Positions 50,578 through 57,956 of a stretch of DNA of 64,000 nt are shown piece by piece (position 1 is the stretch's first letter; every line of letters begins with the position of its first letter). The DNA lies in the NCBI RefSeq assembly GCF_012844455.2, contig NZ_JABBCQ020000013.1, positions 62,001-126,000 of the forward strand, given 5' to 3'. The position numbers and the translations under genes were made by a program. The stretch comes from Comamonas suwonensis. GTDB lineage: Bacteria; Pseudomonadota; Gammaproteobacteria; Burkholderiales; Burkholderiaceae_C. The notes beneath the pieces were generated by a model that was not told the DNA's origin, made no database searches, and saw only the letters and a program-made list of their open reading frames with translations.

Positions 50578-52199
50578 ACCTCACTCTCTACCCGGCGCTG
50601 GACCCCAGTGCCAGCAGAAAAGCCTGGAATCAGGCCACTCAGGGTGAGCGGCCGCGCGATGTGCCGCAGGCTCCGTTGATGGCTGCGAAGCGCCCGGCCA
50701 GCCCGCTGCCTGACCCCAGCGACTGGACGTTTGAGCTGATTGAGCAATACCACGCAGCCATTGCTGCGGCGGCTGAACGCTATGGGCTGGACACATATCC
50801 CAACCAGCTGGAGATCATCACGGCTGAGCAGATGATGGATGCCTATGCCAGCGTGGGCATGCCAGTCAACTACCGGCATTGGAGCTATGGCAAGGAATTT
50901 CTGGCTACAGAGCGCCGCTATCGGCGGGGCAATATGGGGCTGGCTTACGAGATCGTCATCAACGCCAACCCTTGCATCAGCTATCTGATGGAGGAAAACA
51001 GCACGGCCATGCAAGCGCTGGTGATTGCGCATGCAGCCTACGGGCACAACAGCTTTTTTAAAAACAATTACCTGTTTCGCATGTGGTCCGACGCGGGCAG
51101 CATCATCGACTACCTGGTCTATGCACGCGACTACGTAAGCCAGTGCGAGGAGCGTTACGGGCTGGATACCGTGGAGCAGTTACTTGATTCCTGTCACGCG
51201 CTGTCCAACTTCGGGGTGGACCGCTATTGCCGCCCCTCTAACAAAAGTCTTGCCCGTGAACGCGCCGAGCGCGAGGAGCGCGAGGCCTATGTGCAGCAGC
51301 AGGTCAACGTGCTGTGGCGCACCCTGCCGACGCGCAAAGACAAGGACAGTGCGGCCCAGAATAATGAGCGCTTTCCCAAGGAGCCCGAGGAAAATATTCT
51401 CTATTTCATCGAGAAGAATGCCCCATTGCTCGAACCCTGGCAGCGCGAGATTTTGCGCATCGTGCGCAAGATCGCCCAGTACTTTTACCCACAGCGCCAG
51501 ACCCAGGTAATGAACGAAGGCTGGGCCACCTTCTGGCACTACACCTTGCTCAACACCCTGTATGACGAGGGCTGGCTGACCGATGGCGTGATGATTGAAT
51601 GGCTGTCATCGCACACCAATGTGATTTATCAGCCGCCGGCCGGGCACAGAGCCTTCAACGGCATCAACCCCTATGCGCTGGGCTTTGCCATGTACCGCGA
51701 CATTCGGCGCATCTGCGAAAACCCGACCGAGGAAGACCGCCGCTGGTTCCCCGATCTGGCGGGTACGCCTTGGCTGCCTGCGCTGCACCACGCCATGCGC
51801 AATTACAAGGATGAAAGCTTTGTCGGTCAGTTTCTGAGTCCGCACCTGATGCGCGAGATGCGCATGTTTTCCCTGCACGACGATCCTGATGAGCGTGAAG
51901 TGCTGGTCAGTGCCATTCATGATGAAGATGGCTACCGGCAGCTGCGCCAGTTGCTGTCACAGCAATACGATCTGGGTACGCGCGAGCCCAATATTCAGGT
52001 CTGGAATGTGAATCTTCGCGGCGACCGCTGCCTGACGTTGCGCCACACCCAGTACCAGGGGCGGCCGCTTGCGGATGATACGCAGGAAGTGCTTAAACAC
52101 GTGGCCCGCTTGTGGGGTTTTGGCGTGCAACTGGAAAGCGTCAATGGGGATGGCGAGACGGCCGTGCTGCTGCACTCGGTGCCCGGGCCATCGACCTGA
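50574..52199 (+). CDS. spoVR: SpoVR family protein (YcgB-like)
   Basis: 541 residues. It shows EQYHAAIAAAAERYGLDTYP, ISYLMEENSTAMQALVIAHA, YGHNSFFKNNYLFRMW and QTQVMNEGWATFWHYTLLN (a metalloenzyme-like HE/EGW pattern), with the SpoVR C-terminal domain LTLRHTQYQGRPLADD. Biochemical role unknown. Third gene of the prkA operon, coupled to yeaH by ATGA. Confidence 0.94.
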   Translation: MNLTLYPALDPSASRKAWNQATQGERPRDVPQAPLMAAKRPASPLPDPSDWTFELIEQYHAAIAAAAERYGLDTYPNQLEIITAEQMMDAYASVGMPVNYRHWSYGKEFLATERRYRRGNMGLAYEIVINANPCISYLMEENSTAMQALVIAHAAYGHNSFFKNNYLFRMWSDAGSIIDYLVYARDYVSQCEERYGLDTVEQLLDSCHALSNFGVDRYCRPSNKSLARERAEREEREAYVQQQVNVLWRTLPTRKDKDSAAQNNERFPKEPEENILYFIEKNAPLLEPWQREILRIVRKIAQYFYPQRQTQVMNEGWATFWHYTLLNTLYDEGWLTDGVMIEWLSSHTNVIYQPPAGHRAFNGINPYALGFAMYRDIRRICENPTEEDRRWFPDLAGTPWLPALHHAMRNYKDESFVGQFLSPHLMREMRMFSLHDDPDEREVLVSAIHDEDGYRQLRQLLSQQYDLGTREPNIQVWNVNLRGDRCLTLRHTQYQGRPLADDTQEVLKHVARLWGFGVQLESVNGDGETAVLLHSVPGPST

Positions 52200-52207
52200 A
52201 AGTTTCA

Positions 52208-52262
52208 AGGGAAAAGTGCTTGTAGCGCTTATTTATCAAGCGATGCAGGCTATCAAATAAAG
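52208..52262 (-). repeat. Family A dispersed repeat, copy 11
   Basis: On the minus strand: TTATTTGATAGCCTGCATCG, CTTGATAAATAAGCGCTACA, AGCACTTTTCCC. It follows the spoVR stop by 8 bp and precedes a terminator. Confidence 0.75.
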
Positions 52263-52280
52263 AGCTATTCGCCAGAAAGC

Positions 52281-52310
52281 AAAAAAGCGCTGCAGATGCA
52301 GCGCTTTTTG
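52281..52310. terminator. Bidirectional terminator between spoVR and metQ
   Basis: AAAAAAGCGCTGCA-GA-TGCAGCGCTTTTT, with A and T runs on the two sides, serving both converging genes. Confidence 0.88.
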
Positions 52311-52346
52311 ATGGGACATGCGCATCAGCGCACCAGGAGGCGCCGA

Positions 52347-53132
52347 TCAGAAGGCGGGGACCACCGCTCCCTTGTACTTTTCCTGAATGAACTTCTTGGT
52401 GTCAGCAGAGTGCAGAACGCTCATCAGCTTGGCAATGTCAGCACCGCCTGCGCGATCCTTACGGGCTACTATGATGTTGGTGTAAGGCGAATCAGCACCT
52501 TCGATGAACAGAGCATCCTTGGTAGGGTTCAGCTTGGCTTCGATTGCATAGTTGGTGTTGATCAGAGCCAGATCGACGTCAGCCAGTGCGCGGGGCAGCA
52601 GAGGGGCTTCCAGTTCCTTGAACTTCAGCTTCTTGGGGTTCTTGACGATTTCCAGCGCGGTAGGCGTCAGGCTCTTTGGGTCCTTGAGCTCGATCAGGCC
52701 ATGCTTGGCCAGCAAGATCAGAGCGCGGCCGCCGTTGGAGGGGTCGTTGGGGATAGCGATGGTTGCGCCATTCTTCAGATCCTTGATGTTCTTGATCTTG
52801 CTGGAGTAGGCACCAAAGGGCTCCACATGTACCTTGCCATTGGGCACGGCTACCAGCGAGGTCTTGCGGTCTTTGTTGTAGCTGTCCAGATAGGGCTGGT
52901 GCTGGAAGAAGTTGGCGTCCAGCTGCTTGTCTTCCACGGCGGCGTTGGGCTGCACATAGTCGCTGAACTCCTTGATTTCCAGATCAATGCCCTGAGCCTT
53001 CAGCGCGGGCTTGATGTGGTTCAGAATTTCTGCGTGGGGCACTGCCGTAGCACCGATCTTGAGCACATCAGCGGCCTGAGCCGACAGTGCCAGAGTGGCA
53101 ATAGCGATAGCAGAGAGAGCTTTCTTCAACAT
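52347..53132 (-). CDS. metQ: MetQ/NlpA-type methionine-binding protein
   Basis: 261 residues of the NlpA family: KIGATAVPHAEILNHIKPAL, FQHQPYLDSYNKDR, IAIPNDPSNGGRALILLAK, ALINTNYAIEAKLNPTKDAL. It binds methionine or a related compound for an ABC importer. The signal peptide ends ALSAQAAD with no lipobox Cys, so it should be a soluble periplasmic protein; most MetQ proteins are lipoproteins. No metN or metI gene is in the window, so its transporter must be elsewhere. Confidence 0.88.
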   Translation of the reverse strand: MLKKALSAIAIATLALSAQAADVLKIGATAVPHAEILNHIKPALKAQGIDLEIKEFSDYVQPNAAVEDKQLDANFFQHQPYLDSYNKDRKTSLVAVPNGKVHVEPFGAYSSKIKNIKDLKNGATIAIPNDPSNGGRALILLAKHGLIELKDPKSLTPTALEIVKNPKKLKFKELEAPLLPRALADVDLALINTNYAIEAKLNPTKDALFIEGADSPYTNIIVARKDRAGGADIAKLMSVLHSADTKKFIQEKYKGAVVPAF

Positions 53133-53310
53133 GGGTTCAGACCTTCTTCAGCAAGTTGCAACAAATCCCTTGGCCTTTTGCAGGCCGCGGTGAAGTAAGG
53201 TACATAGTCTAGTGCGGCGCACCGAAGCCGGAAGGACATTTTTCTTATTTGGTTATAAGAACGTCGTTTTTTATTCAAAGTTTTGTATTTCTGAACTGAG
53301 ATCACCTGTC

Positions 53311-53550
53311 ATGAATCCCGAAACGCTGGAGCGCCTGGTGCGCGTGTCTATGCCCTATGGCAAGTACAAGGGCCGCCTGATTGCCGATCTGCCCGGCAAC
53401 TACCTCAACTGGTTTGCCCGCGAGGGCTTTCCCAAGGGCGATCTGGGCCGCTTGATTGCGTTGATGCATGAGCTGGACCACAACGGGTTGAGTGAGCTGC
53501 TGGAGCCTATTCGCAAGGCGGCAGGGCTCAGGCCCAGAGCGCAGGAATAA
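53311..53550 (+). CDS. DUF3820 family protein
   Basis: 79 residues. The whole protein is the DUF3820 domain: VSMPYGKYKGRLIADLPGNY, LNWFAREGFPKGDLGRLIAL. In Pseudomonas a homologue is annotated as a quorum-sensing-regulated virulence factor, but the biochemical role is unknown; the fold is exonuclease-associated in some fusions. The ATG matching the family N-terminus is used. It has its own promoter region and terminator. Confidence 0.83.
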   Translation: MNPETLERLVRVSMPYGKYKGRLIADLPGNYLNWFAREGFPKGDLGRLIALMHELDHNGLSELLEPIRKAAGLRPRAQE

Positions 53551-53573
53551 TCACCTGAATCAACCAGATGCAT

Positions 53574-53602
53574 AAAAAGGGCCGCAAAAGCGGCCCTTTT
53601 TA
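53574..53602. terminator. Bidirectional terminator
   Basis: AAAAAGGGCCGC-AAAA-GCGGCCCTTTTT between the converging DUF3820 and Ala-rich genes. Confidence 0.9.
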
Positions 53603-53619
53603 TGCATCTGCTGTGCAGA

Positions 53620-54072
53620 TTATTTAACTGCTGCGCGAGCGGCTTCAGCCTTTGCCTTGGCGTCGTTAAGCTTGTTTTGCAGCTCAGCAGCTTCGGCTTC
53701 AGCCTTTTTGGCTTCTTCTTCCTTGGCCTTCTTGGCTTCGGCTTCCTTGTCGCCGCCCATGGCACCGGCGATGGCGCTACCGGCCATGGTACCGGCGACG
53801 GCGCCTACAGCGGCACCGGCCATGGTGCCCATCATGCCGGAGCCACGAGCAGGCGTTGCTGCTGCAGCGGGAGCAGCTGCAGGAGCCGCAGCGGCAGGCG
53901 CTGCAGCCTTAGGAGCCACGGGAGCGGGCTGCGCTGGAGCCTTGCTGCCGATGCTGGCAGGACGCACGGACTTGCTGCTGCCCATGCGCTTGGCCTGAGC
54001 CAGCGAAGGCACAGACAGCGATGCAATAGCGATAGCAATCACGGAGGCGGCAGCACGGTACGAAGTCTTCAC
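53620..54072 (-). CDS. Secreted Ala/Pro-rich protein with glycine-zipper and coiled coil
   Basis: 150 residues read from a GTG start (GGA 8 bases before). The signal peptide ends SLAQA (about residue 27). Then come a Pro/Ala linker (45-75), a Gly/Ala-zipper-like hydrophobic stretch GTMAGAAVGAVAGTMAGSAI (about 80-105), and a charged coiled coil rich in Glu, Lys and Ala to the end. The gly-zipper plus charged helix recalls membrane-anchoring envelope proteins. I know no exact family. Confidence 0.65.
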   Translation of the reverse strand: MKTSYRAAASVIAIAIASLSVPSLAQAKRMGSSKSVRPASIGSKAPAQPAPVAPKAAAPAAAAPAAAPAAAATPARGSGMMGTMAGAAVGAVAGTMAGSAIAGAMGGDKEAEAKKAKEEEAKKAEAEAAELQNKLNDAKAKAEAARAAVK

Positions 54073-54366
54073 GAATTAATTCCAATCATGGTTGTCATAG
54101 ATGGCTGCCTTCGCTCAAAGCGATAGCCAGCCGGCATGCCGTGAGACGCCTGTCTCAAATGGCTTACTTGCTATGGTATTTGGTGGTCAGGGGCGAAATA
54201 TCAAGGAGTTGAGCTGAAACTGTCCGTAAAAAGGACAGGGCTCATACCTTGGCAGCCGGCTGTTGTTATGTGTATAGGGCTGCGCGACTATTGTAGGAAT
54301 AGTCTGAGCAAAGAAAAGTTCCTGCGCTCATCAAAAGTGAGAAATTGTGAAAACAAAACACGTATC

Positions 54367-54403
54367 AAAAAGCCCCGCAGCGTTTGATGCACTTGCGGGG
54401 CTT
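54367..54403 (-). terminator. Terminator after the FMN reductase gene
   Basis: On the minus strand AGCCCCGCA / TGCGGGGCT with a 14-base loop and five T after it. The 300 bp between it and the Ala-rich gene (54073-54366) hold no recognisable gene. Confidence 0.75.
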
Positions 54404-54429
54404 GCTATCAAATCGAAAAAATAGCGAGA

Positions 54430-54987
54430 TTATTTCTTTGGGTGCAGTTGCACCCAGTCCAGAAACTTGCTCATGTACTTGGTCAGAAAGCCGTGGCTGG
54501 CTGCGCCGATATGGCCGTCTGCATCAAGCAGCGTATCGGACCAGCGCACAAAGCCTTCGGGCTGGGCCATGGTGGGCATATCCAGCGAGACCAGCACATT
54601 GCGCAGGTGCTGCTGGGCCATGGCCGAGGCGGCACCGCCGGGTGAGCTGCCGATGATGGCTGCGGGGATGCCGGCCCAGACGGTCTGGCCATAGGGGCGG
54701 CTCAAGCCATCCAGCACGTTTTTAAGCGATGCGGGGATGGAGCGGTTGTACTCGGGGGTGATGAACAGCACGCCGTCGCAGCCGCGAATCTGTGGCTTGA
54801 GGTCTTCGAAGGGCTTGAAGTCTGGCGTGTTGTCAAAGTCGCGGTTGTAGACCGGCAGACGGCTGATGTCGATGAATTCGAAATCAGCCTGATCTTGCAT
54901 GAGCTTGGCCAGGCCTTCGCCGAGCTTGCGGTTGATGGATTGCTGGCTGAGGCTGCCCACGATGACGGCGATTTTGAGTTTGCTCAT
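54430..54987 (-). CDS. NAD(P)H-dependent FMN reductase / quinone reductase (ChrR/YieF type)
   Basis: 185 residues, flavodoxin-like. It has the FMN phosphate loop VGSLSQQSINRKLGEGL, LPVYNRDFDN, LFITPEYNRSIPASLKNVLD and a GSSPGGAASAMAQQHLRNVL helix. The pattern matches ChrR/YieF, a two-electron quinone reductase that also reduces chromate in vitro. It is not near the chrA pair (4-5 kb), so no link should be assumed. Single gene with its own terminator. Confidence 0.88.
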   Translation of the reverse strand: MSKLKIAVIVGSLSQQSINRKLGEGLAKLMQDQADFEFIDISRLPVYNRDFDNTPDFKPFEDLKPQIRGCDGVLFITPEYNRSIPASLKNVLDGLSRPYGQTVWAGIPAAIIGSSPGGAASAMAQQHLRNVLVSLDMPTMAQPEGFVRWSDTLLDADGHIGAASHGFLTKYMSKFLDWVQLHPKK

Positions 54988-55082
54988 TCACTGACCTTTC
55001 GGATCACGGGTTGGGAGGGATGCAAGGCACTGTAGCAAAGCCAGCTGCTTGTTCCGCGTCAGAGCGCGCCGTTGATGCAGAA

Positions 55083-55115
55083 ACAAAAAAGCCACCACAA
55101 AGCCTGTGGCGGCTT
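55083..55115 (-). terminator. Terminator after serB
   Basis: On the minus strand GCCGCCACAGG / TTGTGGTGGC imperfect stem followed by six T. Confidence 0.8.
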
Positions 55116-55133
55116 GTTGGGCGAGCTTGTGGC

Positions 55134-55847
55134 CTACTTCAGCACTTCCAGCAGGCGGTCCAGACCCCCTTCGTTGATGGCGACCTTGGCTTCATTGCGC
55201 ACGCGGGGCTTGGCGTGGTAAGCCACAGACAGGCCTGCAACCTGCATCATGGGGATGTCATTGCTGCCATCGCCCACGGCAATGCACTGGCTGGCGTCAA
55301 TGCCGATCAGCGAAGCCACTTCCAGCAGCGTGCGGCGTTTTTCAGCGCCGTCGCAGATATCGCCCCAGGCTTGCTCGACCAGGCCGCCGGTCAGTACACC
55401 GTCTTTGGACTCCAGCACATTGGCGCGCACAAAGTCGATATCCAGCAGGGCGCGCACATGCTCGGCAAAGTAGGTAAAGCCGCCTGATACAAGCAACACC
55501 TTCAGGCCCGCAGCCTTGGCGGCCTTGACCAGTGTTTCAGCACCGGGCGAGAGTTTGAGGCGTTCGGCCAGCACGATGGCCATGTCGGCCTCGGTCACGC
55601 CGCCCAGCTTGCCCACGCGTTGGCGCAGACTGTCTTTGAAATCGGTGATTTCGCCGCGCATGGTGGCTTCGGTGATCGCCGCGACTTCTTCCTTCTTGCC
55701 CGTGGCGTCGGCAATCTCGTCAATACACTCGATGGTGATCAGCGTCGAGTCCATGTCAAAAGCGATGAGCTTGTAGTCGCTGAGCTTTTGCGGCGCGGTA
55801 ATGCCGCGAATCATCAGGCCGGGAGCGAATTCTGTTGCGTCAGTCAT
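55134..55847 (-). CDS. serB: Phosphoserine phosphatase
   Basis: 237 residues, HAD superfamily. Motif I AFDMDSTLITIECIDEIAD (nucleophile Asp in DMDST), motif II VLLVSGGFTYF, motif III KRRTLLEV and motif IV AVGDGSNDIPMM are all intact. It makes serine from phosphoserine, the last step of the phosphorylated pathway. It lacks the N-terminal ACT-like extension of longer SerB proteins. The ATG before TDATEF is chosen. Confidence 0.93.
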   Translation of the reverse strand: MTDATEFAPGLMIRGITAPQKLSDYKLIAFDMDSTLITIECIDEIADATGKKEEVAAITEATMRGEITDFKDSLRQRVGKLGGVTEADMAIVLAERLKLSPGAETLVKAAKAAGLKVLLVSGGFTYFAEHVRALLDIDFVRANVLESKDGVLTGGLVEQAWGDICDGAEKRRTLLEVASLIGIDASQCIAVGDGSNDIPMMQVAGLSVAYHAKPRVRNEAKVAINEGGLDRLLEVLK

Positions 55848-55977
55848 TGCGTGTATGTGCGAATGCAGGAAGGGCAAAAACAGTGGCCGGGCAGCGTGTT
55901 GCCGTCTCGGCCGGATATGGCTGCCATTATCCGCTGATGCAGGCGGGCCTTGCGGGGCTCATCCGCATCAAGCGGCG

Positions 55978-57015
55978 TTATTGCGGCTGAATGCCTGCCG
56001 CTTTCACCAGCTCTGCATGCAGTTTGATGTCTTGCGACAAGGTCTGCTTGAGCTGCTCGGGCGTCGATGGTGCAATCTCCATGCCGTTTTCGCTCAGTTT
56101 GGTCTTGATATCGCTGTCCAGAGCAGCGCGCACGGCGCGGTTGAGTTTGTCGATGATGGGCTGGGGCGTTTTGGCCGGGGCAAACAGGCCCACCCATGCG
56201 GACAGGTTCAGGTCGGCAAAACCGCTTTCAACCATGGTGGGGGTATTGGGCAGCGTGGCTGTGCGTTTGGGCGCCAGCAGGCCCAGTGCGTGCAGCTTGC
56301 CTGCCTGAATGTGGGGCAGCACCTCGGGCAGTACGGCAAACAGCATGTCTACATTGCCGGCCAATGTGTCGTTGACGGCGGGTGCACCGCCCTTGTAGGG
56401 CACATGCAGCATTTGTGCGTGGGTGCGGGTTTCAAACATCAGCGCGGCAAGGTGCTGGGGGCTGCCGTCGCCGGAAGAGGCAAAGGTCAGCTTGCCGGGC
56501 GCTGTCTTGGCAGCGCTCACCACCGCGGCCACGCTGGGAAATTTCTGCTTGTCTTTGACCACGAGCACCATGGGCTGGTTTACCAGCTTGCTGATGGGGG
56601 CGAAGTCGGCCTCGGGGTCATAGGGCAAAGATTTGAAAATGCTCTTGTTGGTGGTCAGAAACGATGCCGGTGAGACCATGAGCGTGTAGCCATCAGCGGC
56701 AGAGCGTGCCACGGCGGGCGTGCCAATCTGGCCGGATGCACCTGCGCGGTTATCCACCACAAAAGGCTGCTTGAGTTCTGCCGCCAGCTTCTGGCCCACG
56801 ACACGGGCAATCATGTCGGCGCTGCCGCCAGCGGGCAGGGCAACGATGACTTTGACCGAGCGTTCGGGGTAGGCATTCTGCGCCTGGGCCGTGATGGCAA
56901 AACCTGCGGCCAGCGCACAGGCCAGGCCGGTGCGGGCCGTGGTATGGGTGGCATGGCGAAGATGGCTGTGGGTAATGGCGCGAACAGTCGAGGCGCGAAC
57001 GGGTTGGAACAACAT
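55978..57015 (-). CDS. Bug-family tripartite tricarboxylate transporter substrate-binding protein
   Basis: 345 residues with a long n-region and signal helix (LACALAAGFAITAQAQ, cleavage near 45). The TctC/Bug fold shows YPERSVKVIVALPAGGSADM, VVDNRAGASGQIGTPAVARS, DGYTLMVSPAS and LHVPYKGGAPAVNDTLAG. Ligands of this very large Burkholderiales family are usually small carboxylates; this one is not predictable. No tctA or tctB is adjacent, as is normal for orphan Bug proteins. GAGGGA lies 6 bases before the ATG. Confidence 0.9.
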   Translation of the reverse strand: MLFQPVRASTVRAITHSHLRHATHTTARTGLACALAAGFAITAQAQNAYPERSVKVIVALPAGGSADMIARVVGQKLAAELKQPFVVDNRAGASGQIGTPAVARSAADGYTLMVSPASFLTTNKSIFKSLPYDPEADFAPISKLVNQPMVLVVKDKQKFPSVAAVVSAAKTAPGKLTFASSGDGSPQHLAALMFETRTHAQMLHVPYKGGAPAVNDTLAGNVDMLFAVLPEVLPHIQAGKLHALGLLAPKRTATLPNTPTMVESGFADLNLSAWVGLFAPAKTPQPIIDKLNRAVRAALDSDIKTKLSENGMEIAPSTPEQLKQTLSQDIKLHAELVKAAGIQPQ

Positions 57016-57195
57016 GCGATCCCTCTTTTCATCAAGATATGCACCGCTTTGGTGATGGCTGCAGTGCGTACCTTGATGATGAGCAAGCCCTGTGCCAGCT
57101 GCCTTGGCGTTTAGCCTGATGGGAAAGATGCTGTTTGCGCAGTCGCCGCGAAAGTGGCATGCGTGAAGAGCCCCAAAAAACTCAGTTCTCAGAAC

Positions 57196-57867
57196 TCAGT
57201 TCTCAGGGCTGCGTGGCGGCTGCAGATAGATGGCATCCGACCATGTGGCCACCCAGCGCGGGCGAAAGACCACGAATACCGCCGTCAGCATGCCGGTGGT
57301 CACGCCATCGGCCCAGGCCATGAGCCAGCGGGCCATGCGCGAGAGGTCTTCATTGATATTGGGCAGCACATGGCCGGCCCATTGGCCCAGCAAAGAGGCG
57401 ACAAACAGACACAGAACTGTGCCGAAAAAGCCGCGCAAAAGAATAAATACAAAAATGTTATGCCAGCACCAGCGGCGCATTGCCGCGCCCCAGAGCATGG
57501 CCAGTGTGGCTGGCACCAGTCCTTGCCAAACCACCATGCCCAGCGCTTCTGATACATCCAGTGCTGGCGCTAATGCAAAAGCAATAGCGCCCACCGCAAG
57601 CAGCACGGGTACTGCAAGCGGCCAGCCTATTAAAAGCACGACCAGCGGTGCACCAGACCAGTGCAACTGCAGCGGCATCTGGTGCAGCGCCGGCAAGGCC
57701 CAGACCCAGGGCAGCAGCACCAGGCTGGCAAACAGTGGCGTGAGCAGAGGTGACAGCACCGGGTCTTGCATGCCGCCTGGCCCAGGTCGGCTGCCCAGCA
57801 TGCGCCAGGGGCGGCAGAGCAGGGACAGAGACAGGGCCAGTAAGGCAAGGGCGGCTTCAAGAAACAT
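57196..57867 (-). CDS. CbiM-like membrane protein (energy-coupling-factor-type permease)
   Basis: 223 residues with about six membrane helices. VLLIGWPLAVPVLLAVGAI, HNIFVFILLRGFFGTVLCLF and a conserved end WADGVTTGMLTAVFVVFRPR, WVATWSDAIYL resemble the orphan permeases annotated as energy-coupling-factor (CbiM-related) proteins in Pseudomonas and Burkholderiales. CbiM itself takes up cobalt, but the N-terminal metal-binding MHI(x)DG motif of CbiM is absent, so substrate is open. It ends in two copies of CTCAGTTCTCAG (57181-57206). Confidence 0.6.
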   Translation of the reverse strand: MFLEAALALLALSLSLLCRPWRMLGSRPGPGGMQDPVLSPLLTPLFASLVLLPWVWALPALHQMPLQLHWSGAPLVVLLIGWPLAVPVLLAVGAIAFALAPALDVSEALGMVVWQGLVPATLAMLWGAAMRRWCWHNIFVFILLRGFFGTVLCLFVASLLGQWAGHVLPNINEDLSRMARWLMAWADGVTTGMLTAVFVVFRPRWVATWSDAIYLQPPRSPEN

Positions 57868-57956
57868 GGAGGCGGGTCAGATCAGGTTCTGCCGCCATCT
57901 TGCCCCGTCTGCATTAGCAGCGCCTTAATAGCCTTGTTGCTCTATTGCAGGGCTTG

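Noticed and set aside
4632-54987. chrA pair and the ChrR-like FMN reductase as a chromate resistance system
   Set aside because: The genes are 50 kb apart with no shared signals, and FMN reductases of this type are general quinone reductases.
57181-57206. CTCAGTTCTCAG direct repeat after the CbiM-like gene as a terminator or att site
   Set aside because: The stem is weak and the repeat is a single short duplication; no integrase or second site is present.
57540-57640. Further family A copy inside the CbiM-like gene
   Set aside because: Only short AGCGC and CAAGCAG strings match. The encoded GWPLA segment is conserved in the protein family, so it is ordinary coding sequence.
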